DNA of 64,000 bases from Neorhizobium tomejilense (GTDB taxonomy: Bacteria; Pseudomonadota; Alphaproteobacteria; Rhizobiales; Rhizobiaceae), in assembly GCA_002968845.1 (NCBI GenBank), contig PVBG01000008.1, positions 124,001 to 188,000 of the forward strand. Reading direction: 5' to 3'. Position numbers and translations under genes: made by a program. The notes under the pieces were generated by a model. The model had not been told where the DNA came from, made no database searches, and saw nothing but the letters and a program-made list of their open reading frames with translations. Below, one piece after another: positions 28,152 through 36,845 of this stretch (position 1 is the first letter of the stretch; each line of letters begins with the position of its first letter).

Positions 28152-31100
28152 TTGAATTTCCAGCCCATGATGCTCAGCGGGCGCGGCGTCACCGCCGTCC
28201 TCGGACCCACCAATACCGGCAAGACCCATTATGCCATCGAGCGCATGGTGGCGCATGGCACCGGTGTGATCGGCCTGCCGCTCCGGCTGCTGGCGCGCGA
28301 GGTCTATACGCGCCTTGTCGAGAAGGTCGGTGCCTCGCAGGTGGCGCTTGTCACCGGCGAAGAAAAGATCACGCCGCCCAACGCCCGCTTTTCCGTCTGC
28401 ACCGTCGAGGCCATGCCGCGCGAGACGAAAGCCTCGTTCGTCGCAATCGACGAGGTGCAGCTCGCGGGAGATCTCGAGCGCGGCCATATCTTTACCGACC
28501 GTATCCTGCATCTGCGCGGCCGCGACGAAACGCTGCTTCTGGGGGCGGCGACCATGCGGCCGATCCTCGAAAGGCTGTTGCCGGGGATAACCGTCGTCGA
28601 GCGGCCGAGGCTCTCGCAGCTCTTCTATTCCGGGCAGAAGAAGATCACCCGCCTGCCGCAGCGGTCCGCGATCGTGGCGTTTTCAGCCGACGAGGTCTAT
28701 GCGATCGCCGAGCTTATCCGCCGCCAGCGCGGCGGCGCGGCGGTGGTGCTCGGCGCACTCAGCCCGCGTACCCGCAATGCGCAGGTCGGTCTCTACCAGT
28801 CCGGCGACGTCGAATATCTCGTCGCCACGGATGCGATCGGCATGGGGCTCAATCTCGATGTCGACCACGTGGCATTCGCCCAGGACCGGAAATTCGACGG
28901 TTATCAGTTCCGCAGTCTCAATCCGGCAGAACTGGCGCAGATCGCCGGCCGCGCCGGGCGGCATGTGCGGGACGGGACGTTCGGCGTGACGGGGCAGGTC
29001 GCGCCTTTCGAGGACGAATTGGTCGAGCGAATCGAAAGCCACCACTTCGATCAGGTCAAAGTGCTGCAATGGCGGTCGAAGGCCCTCGATTTCTCGTCGC
29101 TCAAGGCTCTGCGGGAAAGTCTGGATGCGTCGCCGACGCTGCAAGGATTGACACGGGCGCTTCCCGCGACGGACAGCCAAGCCTTTGATTATCTTTCGCG
29201 TTATCCCGAAATTAAGGACATCGCGACGACTCCCCAGCGGGTCGAGAAGCTCTGGGAGGCCTGCGCGTTACCGGACTATCGACGAATTGCGCCGGCGCAG
29301 CACGCCGACCTTATTTCGACTCTTTTTTCCGATCTTGTACGCTTCGGGACGGTGAATGAAGAATTCATGGCGGAGCAGGTCCGCCGCGCCGACCGCACCG
29401 ACGGTGAAATCGACACATTGTCGGCCCGCATAGCGCAGATCCGGACCTGGACCTACGTCTCTAATCGCCCTGGTTGGCTTGCCGATCCGACACACTGGCA
29501 AGAAAAGACACGGGAAATAGAGGATAGGTTATCGGACGCGCTACATGAAAGGTTGACGAAACGCTTTGTTGATCGCAGGACATCTGTGCTCATGAAGCGC
29601 CTGAGAGAGAATGCGATGCTGGAAGCTGAAATCAGTGTGAATGGCGATGTCTTTGTAGAGGGACATCACGTCGGGCAATTGGCCGGTTTCCGGTTTACGC
29701 CCGTTTCGGGAACCGAGGGACCCGACGCCAAGGCGGTGCAGGGTGCCGCTCAGAAAGCGCTGGCGCTCGAATTCGAGGCGCGGGCCGCGAGGCTTTATGC
29801 CTCCGGCAACAGCGATCTGGCGGTCGGCTCCGACGGGTCCGTTCGCTGGCTCGGCGAGCCCATCGCCCGTCTTGCGCCGACCGAGCATGTCATGCGGCCG
29901 CGCGTCATCCTGCTCTCCGACGAGCAGCTGACCGGCAATGCCCGCGAACATGTGCTCGCCCGCCTCGAGCGCTTCGTCAACCATCACATCGCCACGGTTC
30001 TGAAGCCGCTCGACGATCTGTCGCGCGCCGAAGACCTGCAGGGCCTCGCCAAGGGGCTCGCCTTCCAGCTCGTCGAAAGTCTCGGCGTGCTGTTCAGGCG
30101 TGACGTCGCGGACGACGTGAAGTCGCTCGATCAGGATGCGCGCGCCTCGATGCGTCGCTACGGCATCCGTTTCGGTGCCTATCACGTCTTCATGCCGATG
30201 CTTCTGAAGCCAGCACCGGCGGAGCTCATCACGCTCCTCTGGGCGCTGAAGAACGACGGCCTCGACAAGCCCGGTTACGGCGATCTCATCCCGGCGCTTG
30301 CCGCAGGACGCACTTCGGTTGTCGCCGATCCGACGTTCGAACGGATGTTCTACAAGCTTGCGGGTTTCCGCTTCCTCGGCAAGCGTGCCGTGCGGATCGA
30401 CATCCTGGAACGACTTGCCGATCTCATCCGTCCGCTGCTGCAGTGGAAGCCGGGCTCGACGCCGCGTCCGGAAGGGGCATATGACGGCCGCCGCTTCACG
30501 GCCACGACCGCGATGCTCTCCATTCTCGGCGCGACGCCGGACGATATGGAAGAAATCCTCAAGGGCCTCGGATATCGTGCCGACGCCGTGAAGCCGGAAG
30601 AAGCGCAGGCATTCCTGGCCGGCCAGGATGCAGGTTCCGTGAATGCCGCTCCTGCGGCTGCTCCGGCCTCGACAGAAGACGCGCCGGAAGCCACTGACGG
30701 CGATGACGCCGATGCGAGCGACGCTTCGGCCGAGACAACGGCAGAAACCCCTTCGGCAGACGTTGCGCCTGAGGCCGCCCCGGCAGAGGCCGTGGCTGAT
30801 GCTGCGCCGGCTGAGACGGCTACTGCAGAACCGGTTGCTTCGGAAGAAGCTCCCGCTGAGCAGGCTGCGGCTGAAGACGTCACGGACGAGGCAAAGGCTG
30901 CCGAGACTGGAGAGCCGAAGCCGGTCCTGCTCTGGCGTCCGGGCGGCGGCCGTGAAAACAACCAGCGCGGTGGACGCCCTCAGCATGGCGATCGCCGTGG
31001 CCATGGCGGCCAGCGCAGCAATGCCGGTGGCGAAGCCGGCCAGCCGGCCCAGGGCCGTCGTGATGAGCGTCGCGACGGTGGTGGCGAGCGGCGTGATGCG

Positions 31101-31379
31101 CGCCCGGTCGGCGAACGTGGTGGCGAACGCAAGGACGGCGGCAAGCCGAACCGCGACAACAACCGCCGGCCAGATAACAACAATACCAACAACCGCGGGG
31201 GCGATCGCCCCAACCGCGGGGAGCGCCACGAAGGCGGTCCGCGTCCGGACCGCAACGACCGCGGCAAAGGGTCGCAGCCTGCTCGCTTCGAGGCCAAGCC
31301 GCCCCGCAAGGAGAAGCCGATCGATCCGGACTCGCCCTTTGCAAAGCTTGCAGCTCTCAAGGAGCAGATGAAGAAGTAA
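28152..31379 (+). CDS. Suv3-like DExH RNA/DNA helicase with long disordered tail
   Basis: A superfamily 2 helicase of about 1075 residues related to mitochondrial SUPV3L1/Suv3. Walker A GPTNTGKT lies at 18-25, IDEVQLAGD (DExH-type box) near 100, and a helicase C domain with ATDAIGMGLNLD and QIAGRAGR follows. From about 823 the protein is Ala/Glu/Pro-rich and acidic. From about 925 it is an Arg/Gly/Asn/Asp-rich basic tail, probably RNA-binding and unstructured. I favour TTG 28152 (LNFQPMMLSGRG) over the ATG at 28080, whose extra 24 residues are Cys/Arg-rich and unlike the family, but the start is uncertain. It lies 5 bp before the S4 protein gene. A role in RNA turnover is inferred. Confidence 0.88.
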   Translation: MNFQPMMLSGRGVTAVLGPTNTGKTHYAIERMVAHGTGVIGLPLRLLAREVYTRLVEKVGASQVALVTGEEKITPPNARFSVCTVEAMPRETKASFVAIDEVQLAGDLERGHIFTDRILHLRGRDETLLLGAATMRPILERLLPGITVVERPRLSQLFYSGQKKITRLPQRSAIVAFSADEVYAIAELIRRQRGGAAVVLGALSPRTRNAQVGLYQSGDVEYLVATDAIGMGLNLDVDHVAFAQDRKFDGYQFRSLNPAELAQIAGRAGRHVRDGTFGVTGQVAPFEDELVERIESHHFDQVKVLQWRSKALDFSSLKALRESLDASPTLQGLTRALPATDSQAFDYLSRYPEIKDIATTPQRVEKLWEACALPDYRRIAPAQHADLISTLFSDLVRFGTVNEEFMAEQVRRADRTDGEIDTLSARIAQIRTWTYVSNRPGWLADPTHWQEKTREIEDRLSDALHERLTKRFVDRRTSVLMKRLRENAMLEAEISVNGDVFVEGHHVGQLAGFRFTPVSGTEGPDAKAVQGAAQKALALEFEARAARLYASGNSDLAVGSDGSVRWLGEPIARLAPTEHVMRPRVILLSDEQLTGNAREHVLARLERFVNHHIATVLKPLDDLSRAEDLQGLAKGLAFQLVESLGVLFRRDVADDVKSLDQDARASMRRYGIRFGAYHVFMPMLLKPAPAELITLLWALKNDGLDKPGYGDLIPALAAGRTSVVADPTFERMFYKLAGFRFLGKRAVRIDILERLADLIRPLLQWKPGSTPRPEGAYDGRRFTATTAMLSILGATPDDMEEILKGLGYRADAVKPEEAQAFLAGQDAGSVNAAPAAAPASTEDAPEATDGDDADASDASAETTAETPSADVAPEAAPAEAVADAAPAETATAEPVASEEAPAEQAAAEDVTDEAKAAETGEPKPVLLWRPGGGRENNQRGGRPQHGDRRGHGGQRSNAGGEAGQPAQGRRDERRDGGGERRDARPVGERGGERKDGGKPNRDNNRRPDNNNTNNRGGDRPNRGERHEGGPRPDRNDRGKGSQPARFEAKPPRKEKPIDPDSPFAKLAALKEQMKK

Positions 31380-31384
31380 GGCCC

Positions 31385-31798
31385 ATGACGGAAAAACAGC
31401 CACAACCCGGTTCGCGCCAGCGCATCGACAAGTGGCTGTTTTTTGCCCGCATGGCGAAGTCACGGTCGATCGCCCAGGATCTCATCCGCTCGAACCACGT
31501 GCGGGTGAATGGAGATCTGGTGTCCCAACCCAGCTCCCAGGTGAAGCCGGGGGACCGCATCGACCTCAAGCTCGAGCGTCGCGATCTCGTGCTGGTGGTC
31601 AAGGCCGGCGGGGAAAGGCGAGGACCTTTCGAAGAGGCCCGGCTGCTCTACGAAGATCTCAGTCCTCCTCCGGAAGTAGCCAAGAGGCTGACGCTGTTCG
31701 AACAGGCGCAACGCGCGCAGGGAAGCGGCCGGCCGACCAAGAAGGAGCGCCGCGACACCGATCGGCTGTTTCCTGGTATGGACGCGGACCTAGATTAG
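31385..31798 (+). CDS. S4-domain RNA-binding protein (Hsp15-like)
   Basis: A 137-residue protein. The S4 domain covers about 12-70 (RIDKWLFFARMAKSRS, then VRVNG and VKPGDRIDL). A basic C-terminal extension follows with RPTKKERRDTDRL. E. coli Hsp15 (HslR) rescues 50S subunits carrying nascent chains, and the same general role is plausible. The start is 5 bp after the helicase stop, so the two form an operon. Confidence 0.9.
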   Translation: MTEKQPQPGSRQRIDKWLFFARMAKSRSIAQDLIRSNHVRVNGDLVSQPSSQVKPGDRIDLKLERRDLVLVVKAGGERRGPFEEARLLYEDLSPPPEVAKRLTLFEQAQRAQGSGRPTKKERRDTDRLFPGMDADLD

Positions 31799-32001
31799 AA
31801 AAAACGACCCGCTGCGCTCAGGTTTTCAGCACGGATATCCTTGCTAAGCCAAGCCAAAGGCTTTACCTGACTGTCGAAAAGCCGGATCGCCTACCTCCTG
31901 TCATTTTTGCAGTTGGGTTTTCGCCTCTCCCGGCTTTCCGGTGTGCCGGCGCTTCCCATCCGTCGACGTGCCGCTGATCCGCGATAGTCCTGGAGTGCCG
32001 C

Positions 32002-32340
32002 ATGACGTATGTCGTGACCGACAATTGTATCCGCTGCAAATACACCGACTGCGTCGAGGTCTGCCCGGTCGACTGCTTTTACGAAGGCGAAAACTTCCTC
32101 GTCATCCATCCCGACGAGTGCATCGACTGCGGCGTCTGCGAACCGGAATGTCCCGCCGAGGCGATCAAGCCGGACACGGAACCAGGCCTCGACAAATGGC
32201 TCAAGATAAACACCGAGTTCGCTCAGATCTGGCCTAACATCACGGTCAAGCGCGATGCGCTGCCCGAGGCCAAGGAGATGGACGGCGTCACCAACAAGTA
32301 CGAGCAGTATTTCTCCGCCGAGCCCGGCAAGGGCGATTGA
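32002..32340 (+). CDS. fdxA: 7Fe ferredoxin (FdxA)
   Basis: A 112-residue ferredoxin with cysteines C9, C12, C17, C21, C25 and C40, C43, C46, C50. The spacing is that of Azotobacter FdI-type proteins carrying one [3Fe-4S] and one [4Fe-4S] cluster. A C-terminal extension covers about 60-112. It is a low-potential electron carrier; the partner is unknown. A 203-bp gap separates it from the S4 gene, so it probably has its own promoter. Confidence 0.95.
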   Translation: MTYVVTDNCIRCKYTDCVEVCPVDCFYEGENFLVIHPDECIDCGVCEPECPAEAIKPDTEPGLDKWLKINTEFAQIWPNITVKRDALPEAKEMDGVTNKYEQYFSAEPGKGD

Positions 32341-32399
32341 GATTTGCTCCGACGGAATGGCTCGGAAGCTGTTTCGAATCACTTTGCCTTTTTGTTGGG

Positions 32400-32422
32400 C
32401 AGAGCGCGGCTATAGCGCTCTG
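32400..32422 (+). terminator. Hairpin downstream of fdxA
   Basis: CAGAGCGC (32400-32407) pairs with GCGCTCTG (32415-32422), an eight-bp stem with a seven-base loop, 59 bp after the fdxA stop. No T tract follows; a perfect dyad TGCACGTGCA (32423-32432) abuts it. This may be a terminator or a protein site. Confidence 0.4.
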
Positions 32423-32726
32423 TGCACGTGCAAAAGCAAATTATTGATTTCCGCACTTTTTTGTGGTAGACAATAGGAACTGTTCCACAAGGCGGCACGT
32501 GCGTGCCCAAAAAACATCACGAAAGCAACAGACCACCCAAAGCGCGGTTTCCGTGACATTGCAACGCTTGAATGTTGTCGGTCGCAGTACCCCGATGGGT
32601 GTTTTTCGCTCGCGTTGGTCGGACCAGTATGGAGTGACCCGACGGTTTCCCCCGTCTCATCCGGGCCTGACAGACCCGGTTCCCCCGACCCGGCAATGGG
32701 TGAGTAACAGGGAGTTTGTGAAACGA
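32423..32726 (+). other. Long structured leader region before carD
   Basis: Roughly 300 bp without a convincing gene, although the frame upstream of carD is open. It contains a dyad GGCACG-TG-CGTGCC (32493-32506), a hairpin GACGG/CCGTC (32641-32656), and CCGGG (32661-32665), which can pair with either of two downstream CCCGG copies (32675-32679 or 32689-32693). Confidence 0.4.
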
Positions 32727-33299
32727 ATGACGACTCAGCAGAAAAAGACTTCTCCCGCACGCCAGGGCTTCAAGACTGGTGAATCGATCGTATACCCCGC
32801 TCATGGTGTAGGCACTATCTCTGCGATTGAAGAGCAGGAAGTTGCCGGCATGAAGCTCGAGCTTTTCGTAATCGATTTCGAAAAGGACAAGATGCGCCTC
32901 AAGGTGCCAGTCGCAAAGGCCGTCAGCATCGGCATGCGCAAGCTGTCCGAAACGGATTTTGTCGAACGCGCGCTCAAGGTTGTTCAAGGCAAGGCCCGCG
33001 TGAAGCGCACCATGTGGTCGCGCCGCGCCCAGGAATATGATGCAAAGATCAATTCCGGCGATCTGATCTCGATCGCGGAAGTGGTTCGTGACCTCTATCG
33101 CGCCGACAACCAACCGGAACAATCCTATTCCGAGCGTCAGCTTTACGAAGCCGCTCTCGACCGCATGGCTCGTGAAATCGCTGCCGTGAACAAGATGTCC
33201 GAAACCGAAGCCGTCCGCCTTGTCGAGGTCAATCTCGCCAAAGGTCCAAAGCGCGGCAAGAACGTAGAGGAAGATGAGGCGCAGGAAGAAGCGGCCTGA
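32727..33299 (+). CDS. carD: CarD-family transcriptional regulator
   Basis: A 190-residue RNA-polymerase-binding protein. The N-terminal RNAP-interacting Tudor-like domain begins GFKTGESIVYPAHGVGTI. The helical C-terminal DNA-binding part (about 80-165) contains MWSRRAQEYDAKINSGD. Homologues stabilise open complexes at rRNA and other promoters. The ATG at 32727 matches the N-terminus I recall for rhizobial CarD (MTTQQKK). A GTG at 32718, 3 bp after AGGGAG, is an alternative adding three residues. A strong terminator follows. Confidence 0.93.
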   Translation: MTTQQKKTSPARQGFKTGESIVYPAHGVGTISAIEEQEVAGMKLELFVIDFEKDKMRLKVPVAKAVSIGMRKLSETDFVERALKVVQGKARVKRTMWSRRAQEYDAKINSGDLISIAEVVRDLYRADNQPEQSYSERQLYEAALDRMAREIAAVNKMSETEAVRLVEVNLAKGPKRGKNVEEDEAQEEAA

Positions 33300-33320
33300 T
33301 CATCCATCCATAGTTCTCCC

Positions 33321-33349
33321 AAAAACCCGGCCTTCGAGCCGGGTTTTTT
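33321..33349 (+). terminator. Rho-independent terminator after carD
   Basis: An 11-bp stem (A5-CCCGGC, 33321-33331, with GCCGGG-T5, 33338-33348) and a T run, 21 bp after the carD stop. It separates carD from the rpoH2 promoter. Confidence 0.9.
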
Positions 33350-33352
33350 ATT

Positions 33353-33377
33353 GGAACTTTTTCCCCGCCTCCGCGTT
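33353..33377 (+). promoter_or_regulatory. rpoH2: EcfG (RpoE2)-type promoter for rpoH2
   Basis: GGAAC (33353-33357), exactly 16 bp, then CGTT (33374-33377). This is the consensus of the general stress sigma factor of alphaproteobacteria. It lies about 230 bp before the rpoH2 ATG, and no other gene lies between. In Sinorhizobium meliloti, rpoH2 is known to depend on RpoE2. Confidence 0.8.
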
Positions 33378-33607
33378 AACCCGCCGGAACGGCGAGCTGA
33401 TGTGCGTCGGTTTGCGTTCGGGACAGCTAAGTGCGGGGCGGAAGATCGGTCTCTTGAGCCGGTTGTGAATCCCCCGCGGAACATAAGACGAGGGGAGCAA
33501 ACGCGGCAGGATATTCATTCCATCATCGTTCGGGCTTGTCGCGTGCACGGTGTCCCTGGTTTGTGCCTCGCTGTTTTTGTCGGATCAGACCGTTCACGGA
33601 GAACACC

Positions 33608-34474
33608 ATGACAGCCATGTCCGCAGACCGCACGATGATCAAGATAGCAATGTCCGCTCCATATCTCGCCCGCGAGGAGGAGCGCGATCTGGCGGTCCGC
33701 TGGAAGGACGATCAGGACCAGGATGCCCGTAACCAGATTGCCCTTGCGCATATGCGTCTGGTGATCGCGATGGCTTCGAAGTTCCGTGGCTTCGGATTGC
33801 CGATGAGCGACCTCGTACAAGAGGGATATGTAGGGCTGCTCGAAGCGGCGGCAAGGTTTGAACCGGCTCGCGACGTGCGTTTTTCCACATATGCCAGCTG
33901 GTGGATCCGAGCCTCGATGCAGGATTACATCCTTCGAAACTGGTCGATCGTGCGGGGCGGCACCAGTTCTGCGCAGAAAGCGCTGTTCTTCAATCTTCGC
34001 CGGCTGCGCGCCAAGCTCGCCCGCGGCGATTCCAATCTCACCGCCCGGGCAATTCACGAGGAGATCGCCGTGGCGCTCGGCGTCAGCGTCTCCGATGTCC
34101 AGACCATGGATGCCCGCCTTTCCGGCAACGATTCCTCGCTGCAGGCGCCGTCGATCGCCGGCGATGCGGATAGCGGCGAACGACTCGACATGCTGGCCAG
34201 CGCCGAACCGCTGCCGGATGAGCAGGTTTCCGGGATGATCGACGGCGAACGGCGGCTGAAATGGCTGCAGGGCGCGCTCACCAAGCTCAACGACCGGGAA
34301 AAGAAGATTATTCGCGCCCGCCGCCTGACGGACGATGGCGCGACGCTCGAAGCGCTCGGCGCCGAACTCGGCATTTCAAAGGAACGTGTGCGCCAGATCG
34401 AAAGCCGGGCGATCGAAAAACTCAAGTCGGCGCTGGTGTCGGCCAATCCGCAGATGGCTGCGGCCGCCTGCTGA
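33608..34474 (+). CDS. rpoH2: RNA polymerase sigma-32-type factor RpoH2
   Basis: A 288-residue sigma factor. Region 2 includes DLVQEGYVGLLEAAARF and FSTYASWWIRASMQDYI. The RpoH box follows as QKALFFNLRR. Region 4 contains LGAELGISKERVRQIESRAI. Among rhizobial RpoH paralogues it resembles the stress-activated RpoH2 type. The ATG at 33608 follows GGAG by 7 bp; a longer open frame from 33536 is not needed. An EcfG-type promoter lies upstream, suggesting a sigma cascade. Confidence 0.94.
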   Translation: MTAMSADRTMIKIAMSAPYLAREEERDLAVRWKDDQDQDARNQIALAHMRLVIAMASKFRGFGLPMSDLVQEGYVGLLEAAARFEPARDVRFSTYASWWIRASMQDYILRNWSIVRGGTSSAQKALFFNLRRLRAKLARGDSNLTARAIHEEIAVALGVSVSDVQTMDARLSGNDSSLQAPSIAGDADSGERLDMLASAEPLPDEQVSGMIDGERRLKWLQGALTKLNDREKKIIRARRLTDDGATLEALGAELGISKERVRQIESRAIEKLKSALVSANPQMAAAAC

Positions 34475-34481
34475 GGCGGCC
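34462..34481. terminator. Hairpin between convergent rpoH2 and the M48 gene
   Basis: GGCCGCC (34462-34468) pairs with GGCGGCC (34475-34481), overlapping the rpoH2 stop, with a six-base loop. The only run after it is of C, so the call is tentative. Confidence 0.4.
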
Positions 34482-34488
34482 CCCGATC

Positions 34489-36027
34489 TCATTCAGAAAT
34501 GATCTTGAACTTCTGGCCCGGGGAGATCGTCGCCCCCGCCGGCAATGCGTTGATCATCTTGAAGAGATCGAGCTTGCGATCCGTTCCCATCACCCGCGCC
34601 GACAGTGATGCGATGGTGTCGTCCTTGGTCGCCGTGACGATGCGTACCCGCAGCGGCTTCAGCGTCGCGATTTCCGGAGGCGTCATCCGGCGGAAGGTCG
34701 AACGGAGAATCTCGGAAGTCGTATCGAGCGCCGGACTGCCCTTCGGCACCGCCGTCAGGAAGCGGAAGATCTGATTGTCGACGCGGATGACGGTCACGTC
34801 GAAATCCCAGCGTTCCGCTGAAGCCCTTGCGGTTGCCGCAGGCATGCCATTCACCTGGATCTCCCGCACCGTCTCCGGCTGCAGGCCCGCGACCCAGCCG
34901 CTCGTCAGATAATTCGGCAGATTGTCGTTGTCGCCTGCGGCAACGCCGTCGAAGCGGATCGCCGTTTCGCCGGGACCGGTCGCCAGCACCGCTTCCACCT
35001 TGTTGTCGATCCGGAAGTCCGGCGGCACGTCGAAACGGATGCCGAGGCCGCCATGCAGGAAAGTCTGGCCGCGGACGTAGCCCTCCTGCGGACTGTCGCC
35101 ATAGAGCAGCCCATCGATGCCGGCGATGTAATAATCACGGCCCTTGTCGCCGACGGTGCCTTCCTGGCCGAAATTACGGGCATGGCGGCGGGCAAGATCG
35201 ACACGCTGGGTGGAGTTCGGATGGCTCGACAGGAAGTCGAGGCTCTGGTCGCTGTCGGGATCGACAGCCGAATAACGGGCATAGGCCGCCATCGAATCGA
35301 GGAAACGCGCCGCCGCATAGGGGTCATAACCCGCTTCGCCGAGCATCCGGACGCCGATCACGTCGGCCTGCAGTTCCTGCTGGCGCGAGAATGCCGCCAG
35401 GCGAAGCTTGCCGCGGGCCAGCGCCTGCTTGCCGGCAAGATCGCTGGAAAGGACTTCGGCGACGACGCGGCTGGCGATCACTTCCGCCTCTTCGCGGCGC
35501 TGGCGTTCGATGCCGTGGTTGGCGGTGACGTGGCCCATCTCGTGGGAGAGCACGGCTGCGACTTCCGATGCGTCATTGGCGAGCGCCAGGAGGCCGCGCG
35601 TCACGTAAAGATAACCGCCCGGCAGCGCGAAGGCGTTGATCGCCGGCGAATTCAGGATGGTGATGCGGAAGGACTGGTTGGGGTTTTCCGAAACGGCCGT
35701 CAGGGCGCCGGCGATGCGGGCGACCAGCCGCTCGGTCTTGGCGTCGCGATATTCGCCGCCGTAGCTCGCGACGATGCGCGGATGCTCGCGCGCGCCCATC
35801 TGCGCCCGCGGATCGTTCTTCTGCACCTCGTCGACGATCTGCGGCGATTCGGAGGGAGAAACATTCGGCGTATAGGCCTGGTCGAAGAGCGACTGGCAGC
35901 CGGAAAGGATCGCACCGCTGAACAGCAGAGCGCCCAAGGCCCGCCGACCGGGCAGGGCACGGACAATCGTCCAGACAGCCGGGATCGCTGTGTCGCGCCT
36001 CATCGTCCTCGTCTTCCGCACCATCAT
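34489..36027 (-). CDS. M48-family metalloprotease lipoprotein with LysM-like C-terminus
   Basis: A protein of about 512 residues. An N-terminal hydrophobic segment ends in lipobox LSGC, so it is probably an outer-membrane lipoprotein like BepA/LoiP. The zinc motif HEMGH lies in VLSHEMGHVTANHG; TPR-like helices and a beta-rich region follow, and the last ~55 residues read as a LysM-like domain (SPGQKFKI). It is likely involved in outer-membrane protein quality control. The start is uncertain among 36027, 36024 and 36003; the frame runs open to 36249, but the extra N-terminus is not protein-like. Confidence 0.88.
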   Translation of the reverse strand: MMVRKTRTMRRDTAIPAVWTIVRALPGRRALGALLFSGAILSGCQSLFDQAYTPNVSPSESPQIVDEVQKNDPRAQMGAREHPRIVASYGGEYRDAKTERLVARIAGALTAVSENPNQSFRITILNSPAINAFALPGGYLYVTRGLLALANDASEVAAVLSHEMGHVTANHGIERQRREEAEVIASRVVAEVLSSDLAGKQALARGKLRLAAFSRQQELQADVIGVRMLGEAGYDPYAAARFLDSMAAYARYSAVDPDSDQSLDFLSSHPNSTQRVDLARRHARNFGQEGTVGDKGRDYYIAGIDGLLYGDSPQEGYVRGQTFLHGGLGIRFDVPPDFRIDNKVEAVLATGPGETAIRFDGVAAGDNDNLPNYLTSGWVAGLQPETVREIQVNGMPAATARASAERWDFDVTVIRVDNQIFRFLTAVPKGSPALDTTSEILRSTFRRMTPPEIATLKPLRVRIVTATKDDTIASLSARVMGTDRKLDLFKMINALPAGATISPGQKFKIISE

Positions 36028-36265
36028 TCCCAAGGTCCGCCATCCGGCTTGGCAGAGGTCCTCTCGATCCAAGCCGGCTCCTTCTCTATGTCGCTTAGCG
36101 ATTTTCGTGTCGAATGCACAGATGCTCTTGTTGAAATATGTCTTGCTGGTGCGTTTGCAATGAAAATCCCCGCTACCTTTCCGCGATGCCATCGCGGCAC
36201 GTCCAAATTGTGGCGAGTTCCATAACGGTCCGGCCGTCCCCGTCGCCAAACGTGATCTCGCAAAT

Positions 36266-36290
36266 AGTAACTTTCAAATTGCAAGTTACT
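36266..36290. promoter_or_regulatory. Perfect dyad, probable HxlR-family operator
   Basis: AGTAACTT (36266-36273) and AAGTTACT (36283-36290) form an eight-bp perfect inverted repeat with nine bases between. It lies 43 bp before the hxlR-type start codon, where an autoregulatory operator is expected. Confidence 0.7.
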
Positions 36291-36332
36291 TATGCCATAA
36301 GGCAATGTCTTGTCTTGCCGGAGAAGAAACCC

Positions 36333-36845
36333 ATGAAACGGACAGGTCCCATCGATACCGGATGCCCGGTGTTGCGCAGTCTCAAACATGTCGGCGAGGT
36401 CTGGAGCTTCCTGATCCTGCGCGATGCATTGGGAGGTGCGACACGTTTCGACGAATTCCAGCGTAACCTCGATATCGCCCCGAATATCCTGACCAGCCGG
36501 TTGAACTCGCTTGTCGAATCCGGGCTGATGGAACGCCGGCGCTATTCCGAGCGGCCGCCGCGGGACGAATACCACCTCACGCAGCGCGGTCGCGACTTCA
36601 AGCCTGTGGTGCAGGCGCTGCTTGCCTTCGGCAATCAGCATTTCGCGCCGGAGGGGGAAAGCATGGTGATCGTCAACAGGGAGACCGGCGAGCATGCCGA
36701 CCCAATGATGATCGATCGCCGCAGCGGCCGGCCGCTGAGCGATCCGGTCTTCACCAACGCGGCCGGCCCAGCGGCAAGCGAGCGCATCCGCCGCCGCTAT
36801 CCGTCCATGAACGAGCCAATGCAGCATAGAGAGGCCGATCGATGA
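36333..36845 (+). CDS. HxlR-family winged-helix regulator
   Basis: A 170-residue MarR-like regulator. It has the HxlR signature CPVLRSLKHVGEVWSFLILR (the conserved Cys at residue 10) and TRFDEFQRNLDIAPNILTSR as recognition region. The C-terminal half, about 100-170, is less conserved. The ATG at 36333 has GGAG upstream. The stop overlaps the MATE start in ATGA, so the two are translationally coupled. It probably controls this efflux operon through the dyad at 36266-36290; the inducer is unknown. Confidence 0.9.
   Translation: MKRTGPIDTGCPVLRSLKHVGEVWSFLILRDALGGATRFDEFQRNLDIAPNILTSRLNSLVESGLMERRRYSERPPRDEYHLTQRGRDFKPVVQALLAFGNQHFAPEGESMVIVNRETGEHADPMMIDRRSGRPLSDPVFTNAAGPAASERIRRRYPSMNEPMQHREADR

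Noticed and set aside
29541..31463. 640-codon minus-strand frame opposite the helicase tail
   Set aside because: It mirrors the low-complexity C-terminal coding region; no motif or ribosome-binding site is seen.
32476..32500. GGAAC upstream of carD as an EcfG promoter
   Set aside because: No CGTT follows at 16-17 bp spacing.
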